A stretch of 64,000 bases of DNA from contig NZ_VIGD01000001.1 of NCBI RefSeq assembly GCF_006569205.1, forward strand, positions 111,065 to 175,064, written 5' to 3'. Source of the stretch: Ureibacillus terrenus (GTDB lineage Bacteria; Bacillota; Bacilli; Bacillales_A; Planococcaceae). Positions within the stretch are counted from its first letter, which is position 1; every line of letters starts with the position of its first letter. Both the position numbers and the translations under genes were made by a program. Below the pieces are notes generated by a model. That model was not told where the DNA came from and searched no databases. It saw only the letters and a list, made by a program, of their open reading frames with translations. Shown piece by piece: positions 48,681-58,584 of the stretch.

Positions 48681-49862
48681 TTGTATATCCAGAAAGGGAC
48701 AAGGGAATTCCGATTGGCCAATATGGCGTTATTTGCCGCCGGATTTATCATCTTTGCCAACCTTTATATTACTCAGCCGGTCTTTCCCCAATTTTCCGAG
48801 GAATTTCGGGTTTCACCGGCGGTTGCCAGCCTGTCATTATCCGCTGCCACCGTCGCCCTCTCCTTTAGCCTCATTTTATTCGGCTCTTTGTCGGAAGCAT
48901 GGGGACGGAAACGGTTAATGACCTTTTCCATCTTTGCCGCATCATTGTTAACCATTGCGTTGGCTTTTTCCCCATCTTTTGAAATTCTTCTATTATTGAG
49001 GGTCGTCCAAGGGATTGTGTTTGCTGGTATTCCTGCCATTGCCATGGCTTATTTGGGCGAGGAAATGGCTCCTTCCAGCCTCGGCATCGCCATGGGGCTT
49101 TATATCAGCGGAAATTCCGTCGGAGGCTTGAGCGGGCGCATCATCATGGGAACGATCACCGATTTCTTTTCCTGGCAGGTTGGCATGCTTTTTCTGGGGA
49201 TTTTAAGCTTGCTTGTCAGCATTTATTTTGTATGGGCTCTTCCTGCATCCAGGCATTTTGAACCGAAGCCATTGCGATTGGCTTCTTTGACGAAATCATT
49301 GTTTTCCCATTTAAAAGATCCGGGACTCCTATGCCTTTTCGGCATCGCTTTCACGTTGATGGGCGGGTTCGTCACATTATACAACTACATCAGCTATAAA
49401 CTGATTGGCGAACCGTACAACCTGAGCACAACCATTGTCGGTTGGATTTTTATCGTCTATCTGGTCGGCACTTTCAGCTCCGCCTGGTTCGGCAGCTTGT
49501 CTGATCGATTCGGGCGGCCAAAGGTGCTGCTTTCCGGCATTCTGATCATGCTATCTGGGGCTTTATTGACGCTGCCTGTCAATTTGTTCATCAAAATTCT
49601 TGGCATTGTCGTTTTCACTTTTGGTTTTTTCGGTTCCCATTCCATCGCAAGTTCATGGGTCAGCCACCGGGCCAAAATGAATAAAGCCCAGGCTTCCTCC
49701 TTGTACCTATTCGCCTATTATTTCGGTTCCAGCGTCGGCGGAACAACGGGAGGCCTGTTCTGGTCCAGCTTCGGCTGGGGCGGTGTCATCTCATTTATCA
49801 GTGCCTTTCTTATTGTATCGCTGCTATTGGCCGCCATACTTTTCCTTCATAACCGGAATTAA
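48681..49862 (+). CDS. MFS transporter (YnfM-like)
   Basis: The 393 residues have twelve predicted membrane helices with the MFS motif-A remnants GSLSEAWGRKRLM (after helix 2) and GSLSDRFGRPKVL (after helix 8). The substrate is not predictable; YnfM-type exporters and drug efflux pumps are similar. The start is TTG with AGAGGCG upstream. In B. subtilis an unrelated-looking MFS gene (yqgE) lies in a nearby position. Confidence 0.85.
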   Translation: MYIQKGTREFRLANMALFAAGFIIFANLYITQPVFPQFSEEFRVSPAVASLSLSAATVALSFSLILFGSLSEAWGRKRLMTFSIFAASLLTIALAFSPSFEILLLLRVVQGIVFAGIPAIAMAYLGEEMAPSSLGIAMGLYISGNSVGGLSGRIIMGTITDFFSWQVGMLFLGILSLLVSIYFVWALPASRHFEPKPLRLASLTKSLFSHLKDPGLLCLFGIAFTLMGGFVTLYNYISYKLIGEPYNLSTTIVGWIFIVYLVGTFSSAWFGSLSDRFGRPKVLLSGILIMLSGALLTLPVNLFIKILGIVVFTFGFFGSHSIASSWVSHRAKMNKAQASSLYLFAYYFGSSVGGTTGGLFWSSFGWGGVISFISAFLIVSLLLAAILFLHNRN

Positions 49863-49870
49863 TATTTTTA

Positions 49871-49909
49871 AAAAAGAATGGGACGCCATCTGCATGCGTC
49901 CCTTTTTTC
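49871..49909. terminator. Bidirectional terminator between the MFS gene and trpG
   Basis: GGGACGC/GCGTCCC hairpin with T tracts on both sides. Confidence 0.85.
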
Positions 49910-49912
49910 GCG

Positions 49913-50482
49913 TCATACGCTTCCCAAAAAAACTTCCATCAATTTTGTTCCTTCAGGAGTTCCAATCGACTCCGGATGGAATTGCACCCCGTATACAGGA
50001 TATTGTTTATGTTGGATGGCCATAATTTCCCCGTCGTCTTTTGATGTGGCAACAATCTCAAACTCTTCGCTCAATGTTGTAGGTTCGATCACCAATGAAT
50101 GGTAGCGCATTACTTCAACGTCATCGGAAAACTCTTTGAACAATCCTTTTCGTTCGTAATTTAATAAGGAAGTTTTTCCATGCATGATCCGGCTGGCCTG
50201 CACTATTTCCCCGCCGAATGCGGCTCCGATGATTTGGTGGCCCAAACAAACGCCAAGGATTGGGATTTCCTTGTAAAGTTCTTTCACAAGACTCACCGTT
50301 TGGGGAGTGTCTTCAGGCCTTCCAGGACCTGGAGATAACACAATCGCTTCAGGCTTTAACAGGCGAATTTCATCCATCGTGATTTCATCATGACGGACAA
50401 CCTTCACTTCTTTGCCGAGAGAGGCGATTTGTTGAAACAAATTGTATGTGAATGAATCGTAATGGTCAATCAGCAGTATCAT
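49913..50482 (-). CDS. trpG: Anthranilate synthase glutamine amidotransferase component
   Basis: Supplies ammonia from glutamine to the chorismate-using partner. The 189 residues show the class I GATase triad: Cys in LGVCLGHQIIGAAFGG near residue 80, His and Glu in QFHPESIGTPEG near residue 170, plus LSPGPGRPEDT. In Bacillus one protein often serves both anthranilate and aminodeoxychorismate synthase, so a PabA role is also possible. Its ATG overlaps the trpE stop. Confidence 0.9.
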   Translation of the reverse strand: MILLIDHYDSFTYNLFQQIASLGKEVKVVRHDEITMDEIRLLKPEAIVLSPGPGRPEDTPQTVSLVKELYKEIPILGVCLGHQIIGAAFGGEIVQASRIMHGKTSLLNYERKGLFKEFSDDVEVMRYHSLVIEPTTLSEEFEIVATSKDDGEIMAIQHKQYPVYGVQFHPESIGTPEGTKLMEVFLGSV

Positions 50483-51864
50483 CGTTCCACCTCCAACAAC
50501 GCCTTCATTTTATTGATGGTTTCCTCGTATTCGGACTCAGGGACGGAATCATATACAATTCCCGCCCCGGCCTGGACGTATGCCTTTCCGTCTTTGACAA
50601 TCATCGTCCGGATGGCGATGGCCAAGTCAAAATTGCCATTTGTTGAAATATAGCCAATGGCTCCAGCATAAACCCCGCGCTTTTGCTGCTCCAATTCATT
50701 GATGATTTGCATCGCCCGGATTTTCGGGGCGCCGGAAACCGTCCCGGCCGGCAGACAGCTTGTGATGACATCGACCACATGCAAATCATCCCTCAGTTCT
50801 CCTGCAACTTCCGAAACGATATGCATTACATATTTGTACCGTTCGATTACCATATATTTGGATACTTTGACCGTGCCAATTTTCGATACCCGGCCAAGAT
50901 CGTTTCTGGCCAAATCGACCAGCATGCGATGTTCCGCCAGCTCTTTTTCATCATTCAAGAGGATGTTCTCCAGTCTTTCATCTTCTTCCTTCGTTTTTCC
51001 CCGGGGTTTCGTACCGGCAATCGGGTTCGTTTTAATGATTCCGTCTTTGACTTTCACTAAACTTTCCGGAGATGTACCTAAAATGGCACAATCGTCAAAC
51101 TCCAAATAATACATATAAGGCGAAGGATTGGACGTTCTCAAACTGCGGTATAGGGAAAAGGGATTCCCTTCAAAATCGGCTGTAAACCGTTGGGATGGAA
51201 CGACTTGGAATATATCTCCACGTTCAATATATTTTTTGGCTTTTTCCACCATTTGGATAAATGTGCTTTTTTCGATGGATGGGCGAAATTCGATCTTGGT
51301 TTGTTCCACGTCTACAAGGGTAGAGCCTTTTTTCAACTGTTCTTCAATTTCGCGGATGGACTCCTCCAGCTCTTCCTCAGTTTTGCCCTCCGAAAACAAG
51401 TCAATGGATGCGATAGTGACTTTTTGCAATAAATGATCGATGACGATAAAACGATCGTAAAACATCAGATGAACATCCGGCATATTTAATTCATCCGGCA
51501 ATGTTTCACCAATATTCTCATGATAAAAAGCCGTATCATAACTGAAATAACCGATGGCTCCACCAAAGAAAGGAAATGGAAATGATTCCTTGGAAGCAGG
51601 AAGAAGCTCCCTTAATTTTTGGAAAACTGTTCCTTCCCCCTTCTCTTCCCTTCCTTCTTTCTTAAACAAATAACCTTTGTTGTCCCCGATCAATTCGGCA
51701 ATCGGATTCGATGCGATAAAGGAATATCTGCCGCTTTCCTCATGTTTTGCAGCAGATTCAAACAACACTTTGTTTTTTCCTGCAATACTGAGAAAAGCAG
51801 AAATCGGTGTAATCATATCCCCCTGTAATGTTTTCATTGCATAATTCACTGTCTTCACTGCCAT
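50479..51864 (-). CDS. trpE: Anthranilate synthase component I
   Basis: TrpE converts chorismate and ammonia to anthranilate, the first step of tryptophan synthesis. The 461 residues have the feedback region (VLFESAAKHEESGRYSFIASNP) near residue 37, the chorismate-binding motifs FQVVPSQRF, GTSPESLVKV, NPIAGTKPRGKT and LPAGTVSGAPKIRAM, and the C-terminal IGYISTNGNFDLAIAIRTM. PabB is the alternative, but the LFES effector motif and the Trp-type T-box leader favour TrpE. The ATG at 51864 has AGAGGAG nine bases upstream. The remaining trp genes are not adjacent. Confidence 0.88.
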   Translation of the reverse strand: MAVKTVNYAMKTLQGDMITPISAFLSIAGKNKVLFESAAKHEESGRYSFIASNPIAELIGDNKGYLFKKEGREEKGEGTVFQKLRELLPASKESFPFPFFGGAIGYFSYDTAFYHENIGETLPDELNMPDVHLMFYDRFIVIDHLLQKVTIASIDLFSEGKTEEELEESIREIEEQLKKGSTLVDVEQTKIEFRPSIEKSTFIQMVEKAKKYIERGDIFQVVPSQRFTADFEGNPFSLYRSLRTSNPSPYMYYLEFDDCAILGTSPESLVKVKDGIIKTNPIAGTKPRGKTKEEDERLENILLNDEKELAEHRMLVDLARNDLGRVSKIGTVKVSKYMVIERYKYVMHIVSEVAGELRDDLHVVDVITSCLPAGTVSGAPKIRAMQIINELEQQKRGVYAGAIGYISTNGNFDLAIAIRTMIVKDGKAYVQAGAGIVYDSVPESEYEETINKMKALLEVER

Positions 51865-51906
51865 CTCCACTATCTCCTCTCAACTCTTCTGTTCTAAGCT
51901 AATCTA

Positions 51907-52140
51907 ATAAAAAGGCTCCCCGAACAGCAAAGGACGGGGAGCCGTGGTACCACCTTTATTGACATAAGACATGCTTATGTCCACTTTAGGTTTGTAACGT
52001 CAACCATACGCCGACGCCTACTGAAAGTTCAGCGCCGGAGCTAGAAAGCCCATTCACATCATGGTTTGCACTAGCTCGCACCAGCCGCTAGCTCTCTTCA
52101 GCAAATCCATCATGCTACTCTTTTTCATCATTGCTTCCGT
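51907..52140 (-). promoter_or_regulatory. T-box riboswitch, predicted tRNA-Trp specific, before trpE
   Basis: The leader contains the AGAGA-type distal stem I region, the T-box core AAAGGTGGTACCACGG at 51939-51955, and a terminator hairpin GGCTCCCCG/CGGGGAGCC followed by TTTTTA. A TGG codon at 52050-52052, in the GTGAATGGGC segment, sits at the specifier-loop position with a purine after it. Uncharged tRNA-Trp would stabilise the antiterminator and allow trpEG expression. Confidence 0.88.
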
Positions 52141-52291
52141 ATATGGTTGAAATTATTTTATTATAAACTTTTTGATAATTCAATAAAAACCTATGAAAAA
52201 GGCATTTATATACAAATTTCTGTGCCATAAGGTTACGATTCCAATTCATATTCAAACCTATCCCGAATGCTCATGAACCCCTCTTCCTTCA
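52141..52291. other. Spacer between pstB and the trpE leader
   Basis: AT-rich, with a TATAAT element on the minus strand near 52162 suitable for a trpE promoter. No clear terminator for pstB is visible. Confidence 0.4.
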
Positions 52292-53137
52292 TCAGCCGAA
52301 GCGTCCGGAAATATAATCTTCCGTACGTTTGTCGCGGGGAGTCGAGAATATTTTATCTGTGCGGTCAAATTCCACCACTTCCCCATTTAGGAAAAAGGCG
52401 GTTTTTTCCGAGATGCGGGCGGCTTGCTGCATATTATGGGTCACTATTATGATAGAAAACTGTTTCTTTAATTCCAGTATGAGTTCCTCCACTTTTAATG
52501 TCGAAATGGGATCCAGGGCGGAAGTCGGTTCGTCCATTAAAATCACGTCCGGTTCAATCGCCAAGCACCGCGCGATGCAAAGCCGCTGCTGCTGCCCCCC
52601 GGAAAGACGATATGCATGATCGTTTAGCCGGTCCTTCACTTCGTCCCAAATGGCCGCGCCTCTCAAAGACTTTTCCACAATCTCATCCAGCAGTTTTTTA
52701 TTTTTTATTCCATGGATTCTTGGCCCATATGCCACATTATCGTAAATGGATTTCGGAAATGGATTAGGTTTTTGGAAAACCATGCCCACTTTTGTGCGAA
52801 GTTCCTCCACAGCAAAATCGGCGTCAAAAATATTGCGTCCTCGATATATAATTTCGCCATTCGTTTTCACGGATGGTACAAGTTCCACCATGCGGTTCAA
52901 TGATTTAATAAATGTGGATTTGCCGCATCCGGATGGTCCGATGATGGCCGTCACTTCATTTTCCTTCACATCTAACTGGATATCTTTTAACACATGGTGT
53001 TCCCCATACCAAAGTTGAAAATTCCTCGCCGAGAAAACAGATGTTTTCTTTTTTGCCCGCGGTTCTTTAAGTCCATATGGATTCCTTTCGGCAACAGTTA
53101 CGATTTTTAATTCACCATTACTCATTGTTTGAACCAT
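52292..53137 (-). CDS. pstB: Phosphate ABC transporter ATP-binding protein
   Basis: PstB powers high-affinity phosphate import. The 281 residues show Walker [18 protein letters not shown] near residue 70, the Q-loop [12 protein letters not shown], the ABC signature [17 protein letters not shown], Walker [14 protein letters not shown] and the switch His THNMQQAA. It has an N-terminal extension of about 30 residues. The ATG at 53137 is preferred, with AAGGAT eight bases upstream. Only one pstB is present; B. subtilis has two. Confidence 0.96.
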   Translation of the reverse strand: MVQTMSNGELKIVTVAERNPYGLKEPRAKKKTSVFSARNFQLWYGEHHVLKDIQLDVKENEVTAIIGPSGCGKSTFIKSLNRMVELVPSVKTNGEIIYRGRNIFDADFAVEELRTKVGMVFQKPNPFPKSIYDNVAYGPRIHGIKNKKLLDEIVEKSLRGAAIWDEVKDRLNDHAYRLSGGQQQRLCIARCLAIEPDVILMDEPTSALDPISTLKVEELILELKKQFSIIIVTHNMQQAARISEKTAFFLNGEVVEFDRTDKIFSTPRDKRTEDYISGRFG

Positions 53138-53149
53138 TTTCACACATCC

Positions 53150-54028
53150 TTAATATCGTTTTTGGAATTTATTTCGGATCATCACCGCAACAGAGTTCAT
53201 CAACACAAGGATGATCATTAAGACGATAATCCCCGCGGCCGCAACGGATTGGAACGCTTCCTGCGGCCTTTTTGCCCAATCATAGATTTGCATCGGCAAA
53301 GCGGTAAACTCGCTCAACAATCCATCTGGCAAGAAATGTATAATTACCGGAATACCCATGACGGCCAGCGGAGCAGTCTCCCCAATGGCCCTGGATAAAG
53401 CCAAGATGCTTCCTGTCAGGATTCCGGGCAGGGCTGCAGGCAACACGACACAGAAGACTGTTTGCCATTTCGTGGCCCCCATCGCGTAGGAAGCTTCCCG
53501 CTGCTCTTTCGGGACTGTGCGAATCGCCTCTTGGGCGGCCACAATAATCACCGGCAAAATTAATAGACTCATCGTCAATCCCGCTGCCAATATACTTTTC
53601 CCTAAACCCAGCATCCGGACAAAAATTGTCAGGCCTAAAAGCCCAAAGACAACGGATGGCACACCGGCCAGGTTGGAAATATTTGCGCGTATGAAATCAT
53701 TGAAACGATTCTTCTTCGCATACTCTTCCAAATAAACGGCGGTTGCCACACCAAGGATGACGGATGTCGGCGCCACGACCAACATCAGATAAATCGACCC
53801 GACTAAAGCCGCCTTAATTCCGGCTTTTTCCGGGAAACGGGAGCTGAAATTAGTGAAAAAATCCCAATCTATGAAGCTTGCACCTTGGGAAATAATTCTT
53901 CCAATCAACATGGCCAGTGCGAGCAACGCTAAAATGGTTGCGATGAAAAAAACGCTTTTCCAAATGTTATTTTTTCTGATGCGGGACTTTATTTGTTTTA
54001 ATACGGCCGTTTCATCCATATATTTCAT
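53150..54028 (-). CDS. pstA: Phosphate ABC transporter permease PstA
   Basis: The 292 residues have six membrane helices and the permease EAA loop (REASYAMGATKWQTVFCVVLPAALPGILTG). The ATG at 54028 has AGGGAGGAG upstream at good spacing; a longer frame overlaps pstC and is unlikely. It lies between pstC and pstB. Confidence 0.95.
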   Translation of the reverse strand: MKYMDETAVLKQIKSRIRKNNIWKSVFFIATILALLALAMLIGRIISQGASFIDWDFFTNFSSRFPEKAGIKAALVGSIYLMLVVAPTSVILGVATAVYLEEYAKKNRFNDFIRANISNLAGVPSVVFGLLGLTIFVRMLGLGKSILAAGLTMSLLILPVIIVAAQEAIRTVPKEQREASYAMGATKWQTVFCVVLPAALPGILTGSILALSRAIGETAPLAVMGIPVIIHFLPDGLLSEFTALPMQIYDWAKRPQEAFQSVAAAGIIVLMIILVLMNSVAVMIRNKFQKRY

Positions 54029-54032
54029 CCGG

Positions 54033-54977
54033 TTAATACTCCTCCCTGAAGCGTTTCGAAATCTTATGGGCAATGAAATTCATCAGCAAAGTGAATATAA
54101 ACAATGTAAATCCGACGGCGTACATCGAATAATAAATCACTGTACCGTAACCGGCGTCCCCCGAAGATACTTGAACAATATAGGCGGTCATTGTTTGAAT
54201 CGATCCGGTAACACTGAAATCAAAACTTGGCATTGCGCCGCCGGCAAGAGTTACAATCATCGTTTCTCCGATTGCCCTGGAAATCGCCAATACAATGGAG
54301 GCAATGATTCCGGAAAACGCTGCGGGAAGAACGACTTTTAAAGCAACCTCCAGCTTTGTCGCCCCCAGCGCAAGAGCGCCTTCCCGAATGGCGTTTGGCA
54401 CGGCATTCATGGCGTCTTCGGATAATGAAATGATGCTGGGCAAAATCATCATTCCCACCACAATTCCCGGACTAATGGCGTTGAATAATTTCAGGGATGG
54501 AATGAATATTTGCAAAATCGGAGTGACAAAAGTCAAAGCAAAAAAACCGTAAACGATTGTCGGCACACCTGCCAATATTTCCAAAACCGGTTTGATAAAT
54601 TTTCTTGTCCTCCCGGATGCATACTCACTTAAATAAATTGCCACGGCTAAACCGAATGGTACGGCTACAATCATTGCAATGATCGTTACTTTTAAAGTTC
54701 CCATGATCAACGGCAATACCCCAAAGGAAGGGTTGCCGCTTGAAAAGGGATACCATTCTGTTCCGAAGAAATACTCAATAATGGATACTCTTTGAAAAAA
54801 TTCAAAAGTCTCAAAAACAAGCGTAAACAAAATGCCGAATGTTGTTGCGATACATACTGACGCCGCGAGCACTAAGAGGATTGGCATCATCTTCTCTATC
54901 ATTTTTTTGATCTTTCTGTCCCGGGATTTCTCTATCAAATGCCGGATCACATGTACTCTCCCAATATCTTGAGCCAT
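54033..54977 (-). CDS. pstC: Phosphate ABC transporter permease PstC
   Basis: The 314 residues have six membrane helices and the permease loop REGALALGATKLEVALKVVLPAAFSG, followed by SRAIGETMIVTLAGG. The start at 54977 has AAGGGAG nine bases upstream. It is separated from pstS by about 60 bases. Confidence 0.95.
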   Translation of the reverse strand: MAQDIGRVHVIRHLIEKSRDRKIKKMIEKMMPILLVLAASVCIATTFGILFTLVFETFEFFQRVSIIEYFFGTEWYPFSSGNPSFGVLPLIMGTLKVTIIAMIVAVPFGLAVAIYLSEYASGRTRKFIKPVLEILAGVPTIVYGFFALTFVTPILQIFIPSLKLFNAISPGIVVGMMILPSIISLSEDAMNAVPNAIREGALALGATKLEVALKVVLPAAFSGIIASIVLAISRAIGETMIVTLAGGAMPSFDFSVTGSIQTMTAYIVQVSSGDAGYGTVIYYSMYAVGFTLFIFTLLMNFIAHKISKRFREEY

Positions 54978-55040
54978 TCATGTCAACTCCCTTCCCGATG
55001 AAGAAAACGAGGAGGCTGGTCTCCCCGCACATTCAACAAT

Positions 55041-56006
55041 TTATTTGATTGCATCCAACTTTTTCAGACCTTCTTCGTATTTTTCTTCCGGCAAACGGAT
55101 ATACCCGACAGCTTCAGCCATATCCCCCGCGTTTTCCAACAAAAATTTCATGAAATCATAAAAGGCTTCGCTGTCCTTGATTTTTGCATTGTTTACAAAT
55201 ACGAATAACGGTCGGGAAAGCGGAGTATACTCCCCTTTTTCTATGGCTTCCCTTGTCGGTTCCACCCCGTTTACCTTCACAGCTTTTAATCGGTCTTTGT
55301 TTTCCAGGTAGTACGCATATCCAAAAAAGCCAATTGCGTATGGATCGGAAGCGACTCCTTGCACAATCACATTGTCATCTTCCGATAATTGCGCAGAGCG
55401 GACCAAATCTTCCCCTTCTAAAACGACTTCATCGAAATAGTCGAATGTTCCTGAATCTGTTCCGGGTGCATAATAAACGATTTCTTCATCCGGCCAGGAT
55501 GGATCAATATCCGACCATTTTTTCGCTTTTCCATCTTCAATCCAAATTTCTTTTAATTGTTCGATGGTTAAATTCTTCGCCCAATCATTTTCCGCATTGA
55601 CGACAACTGTAATGCCATCATAAGCGATTTCGAATTTTGTAAATTCGATGCCGGCTTCCTCCAGAGCCCTTGCCTCCTCTTCCTTCATTTCTCTTGAAGC
55701 GTTGGAGAAATCCGTTTCTCCGGCAATGAATTTTTCAAATCCCCCGCCGGTTCCGGAAACCCCAACGGAAACTTGTACATTCGGCTGTACAGCCTTGTAT
55801 TCTTCGACTAAAGCCTCAGTAATCGGAGCAACTGTGGATGAACCGTCCCCTGACACAGAACCTGTCAATTGGGCTTCCCCATTTTCCGTCTGTTCCATCC
55901 CATTCCCGGAGTTTGTCCCTTCTCCGCTTGTTTCCCCTCCGCATGCTCCAATTAACAATGTGGAGCCAAGTAATGCTGTCATTGATAAATACTTCCACTT
56001 TTTCAT
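55041..56006 (-). CDS. pstS: Phosphate-binding lipoprotein PstS
   Basis: PstS captures phosphate outside the membrane. The 321 residues begin with a lipoprotein signal (TALLGSTLLIGACGG, lipobox Cys near residue 22), followed by a Thr/Ser/Gly-rich region and the phosphate-binding fold: GDGSSTVAPITEAL, SVGVSGTGGGFEKFIAGETDFSNAS and APGTDSGTFDYFDEVV. It is the first pst gene and lies directly downstream of PhoP-box repeats. Confidence 0.96.
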   Translation of the reverse strand: MKKWKYLSMTALLGSTLLIGACGGETSGEGTNSGNGMEQTENGEAQLTGSVSGDGSSTVAPITEALVEEYKAVQPNVQVSVGVSGTGGGFEKFIAGETDFSNASREMKEEEARALEEAGIEFTKFEIAYDGITVVVNAENDWAKNLTIEQLKEIWIEDGKAKKWSDIDPSWPDEEIVYYAPGTDSGTFDYFDEVVLEGEDLVRSAQLSEDDNVIVQGVASDPYAIGFFGYAYYLENKDRLKAVKVNGVEPTREAIEKGEYTPLSRPLFVFVNNAKIKDSEAFYDFMKFLLENAGDMAEAVGYIRLPEEKYEEGLKKLDAIK

Positions 56007-56076
56007 CTATGTTTCCCCCATCTTCTATAGTAAGTTATCTTACAATGTCCACTATAAAGTTCATTTATTGATGGCA

Positions 56077-56104
56077 TATAAACGGTTTGTTAAGAAAATG
56101 TAAA
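56077..56104 (-). promoter_or_regulatory. PhoP box upstream of pstS
   Basis: On the minus strand three hexamers, TTTACA, TTAACA and TTTATA, are spaced by exactly five bases (11-base period), matching the direct-repeat PhoP box TT(A/T)ACA. It lies about 70 bases upstream of pstS, so induction by phosphate limitation is expected. Confidence 0.8.
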
Positions 56105-56173
56105 GATTTCATTCTTCCACGGTTGGAAACAAAAATAGAAAGCCATAGTGTTTTACTTTAAGGTCTTCTTAAA

Positions 56174-56204
56174 GAAAAAAAAAACGCAGTATCAATGTAC
56201 TGCG
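56174..56204 (-). terminator. pbpA terminator
   Basis: CGCAGTA/TACTGCG hairpin followed on the minus strand by ten or more T. Confidence 0.85.
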
Positions 56205-56208
56205 GCCA

Positions 56209-58404
56209 CTACTCATTTACTGTTTGCTCTTTTGTGTTTTCATCTATTTTTTCCTCCGAAGTTGGAAGCAAAATTTGTTTATTGACTGCCTGATCGCTGA
56301 TATTGCTGCTGGCGTATTTATATTTCAACTCAAAATATTTATCTAATATTTCTCGAGCAATTTTGCTGTTTTGATTAATATACCGATCGCCTGTCGTCGC
56401 CCAAGGAATCACCACGGCATAAGCCACTTCCGGATGATCGAACGGTGCAAATCCCACATGGGCCACATTGATTGTATACGTGCCGATTCTTTCTTTTATT
56501 GGACCGGTATAATGCGTTTCCGCTGTCCCGGTTTTCCCGGCAGCAGTGTAAGGGGCGTTGGCAAAATATGCGCGGGCTGTACCTTGGCTGCCGATATACA
56601 CTCTCCGAAGCCCCTGTTTAACATGATTGATTTCTTTTTCCGAATTGGAAATCCGGTTCAGGATTTTCGGCTGAATTTCTTCAACAAGAGGACCCAATGT
56701 TTTTCCGTCCGCGGAAGGTTCATGGATTTCTTTTAACAGCCGCGGCTGCACACGATAGCCTCCGTTGGCGATTGTCGAAATGTATTGAGCCAGTTGCAAT
56801 GGGGTATAGGTATCAAACTGTCCGATGGCCAAGTCCAAAATTTTACCTGGTCTATCCAATATTCCTTTATAGCCGGCCACCTCGTTTGGCAAATCAATCC
56901 CGGTAGGAACGCCTAATCCAAATTCGGCATAGCCGTTTCTCATTCTTTGCAATGTATCTTCTTTTAATCTCAATCCCATGTTATATCGATAGCTGGTACC
57001 ATTCAATTTCAAAGCAACCTGGAACATGTAAGAGTTTGAAGAGCGTTCCAGCGCTGCTAAATCGTTCATCCGAATTGCCCCTCCCCTGTTGAAGATGGAA
57101 CTTTTCGGATTTGTACCTGCAAGTTTGATTGGCTGGTCAATTAAAACCGTGCCTGGTTCAATGACTCCTTCTTTATACGCCATCAACAAAGTGGCAGCTT
57201 TTACTGTGGAACCTACCTCATAGGAAGTGGTGAAAGCGCCGTATGAAAAATCGGCAATATATTGTTTTCCGGTTTCCGGATCCTTTTCGATTTTTTTGCC
57301 GACCATCGCGAGAATTTCACCGGTATTCGGATTCATCATGATGAAAAAGGCGCGGTCCAACAGGGAGGAACCTCCATAGGTTTTTAGTTCCCGCAAATAT
57401 TTTTCCACAATTTCTTCGGCGGCTTTTTGCAATTCAATATCGATGGTTGTCACCAAATCCTTTCCGGGTTCTCCGGCAAAGGTAGTGATTGTATCAATCA
57501 CTTCCCCTTTTTTGTTCGTGACATTTTTTACAACGGATTTCCGGCCTTGCAAAAGCTCCTCGTATTGAGCTTCAAAATAGCTTTCCCCCACCCGGTCATT
57601 TCGGGCATAATCGCGCGCCAAATAATAATTCAATTTGGATTCAGGGATCCCCTTGCTTGGAACAGTGGTTCTTCCAAGAATGGCTAAAGGCGTCAATTTC
57701 ACCCGCTTCCAATCGGTTGTCGTATTGACTCCCGGCAATTCATAAAGCCGTTCAGACACGCGGGCAAATTCCTCGTCGGTTACGTTCTCGCTTTTAATGA
57801 TTTGAGGAGATAAAAAGTAACCGGATGTCATTTCACGATAAATCGCCAACACTTCCAAATCAAAGTCGGAAAGCTCCGCCAATTCCTGATCGCTAATGCG
57901 TTCTCTCACCAATTTATCAATCTCTGCCTGCGCCGCTTTTTCATCATCATATTTTTCAAAAATTCTTTTTTCTTCCGCCTTGGATACTTTCGAATAGGCT
58001 TCTTCTTTATGATTTAAAATCCAGAAATCCTGTTTATCGCGGATTGTGATGCGGTCTGTCGGCATGTCAATCAATTTTGCCAGTTTTTTTGCGATTTCCA
58101 ACATTTCGTCTTGCGACGTCTTTGGCATTCTTGTATATGTAATCGCATTTTGCGGCTCATTATCCACAAGGATTCTTCCATAGCGGTCATAAATTCGTCC
58201 CCGTGGAGCACTTGTATTGACAGTGACTTCTTCCTGACGCTGCACTTCCCGGACGTATTCTTCGCCTTTGACGATTTGCAAATACCCTAAGCGCAAAATC
58301 AGCAACGAAAACAAAATAAAAATCGAAATAAACAATACGTTCATTCGGAATGAAAGGCTGACACCGGAAAAACCTTTATTGCTTTTTTTCTTTATTTTTC
58401 TCAT
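56209..58404 (-). CDS. pbpA: Class B penicillin-binding protein (PBP2A/PbpA-type)
   Basis: A transpeptidase that cross-links peptidoglycan, in the elongation class. The 731 residues have a short basic N terminus, one membrane helix (about residues 20-42), the dimerisation domain starting TSAPRGRIYDRYG, and the transpeptidase domain with the active Ser in VGSTVKAATLL near residue 395, the RSSNSYM motif near residue 455 and KTGTAET near residue 640. Downstream of it (in transcription) lies pstS, as in B. subtilis. Confidence 0.94.
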   Translation of the reverse strand: MRKIKKKSNKGFSGVSLSFRMNVLFISIFILFSLLILRLGYLQIVKGEEYVREVQRQEEVTVNTSAPRGRIYDRYGRILVDNEPQNAITYTRMPKTSQDEMLEIAKKLAKLIDMPTDRITIRDKQDFWILNHKEEAYSKVSKAEEKRIFEKYDDEKAAQAEIDKLVRERISDQELAELSDFDLEVLAIYREMTSGYFLSPQIIKSENVTDEEFARVSERLYELPGVNTTTDWKRVKLTPLAILGRTTVPSKGIPESKLNYYLARDYARNDRVGESYFEAQYEELLQGRKSVVKNVTNKKGEVIDTITTFAGEPGKDLVTTIDIELQKAAEEIVEKYLRELKTYGGSSLLDRAFFIMMNPNTGEILAMVGKKIEKDPETGKQYIADFSYGAFTTSYEVGSTVKAATLLMAYKEGVIEPGTVLIDQPIKLAGTNPKSSIFNRGGAIRMNDLAALERSSNSYMFQVALKLNGTSYRYNMGLRLKEDTLQRMRNGYAEFGLGVPTGIDLPNEVAGYKGILDRPGKILDLAIGQFDTYTPLQLAQYISTIANGGYRVQPRLLKEIHEPSADGKTLGPLVEEIQPKILNRISNSEKEINHVKQGLRRVYIGSQGTARAYFANAPYTAAGKTGTAETHYTGPIKERIGTYTINVAHVGFAPFDHPEVAYAVVIPWATTGDRYINQNSKIAREILDKYFELKYKYASSNISDQAVNKQILLPTSEEKIDENTKEQTVNE

Positions 58405-58538
58405 AGGTCCCCTCCTTTCTGCCTCATTTCATAAATTTTAGTATAACACTATTAAATTCGATAAAAAAGGAATTTCCTCTTTCATTTTTTGTAACGTTTC
58501 GTTAAAATTCCAGGTTTCAATAACCCTCTTTTTAACAA

Positions 58539-58575
58539 TAAAAAATTATCATCCAATGTTTGGATGATAATTTTT
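58539..58575 (-). terminator. Terminator of the PNPOx-fold gene
   Basis: ATTATCATCCA/TGGATGATAAT hairpin followed on the minus strand by TTTTTATTG. Confidence 0.8.
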
Positions 58576-58584
58576 CAAAACCTG

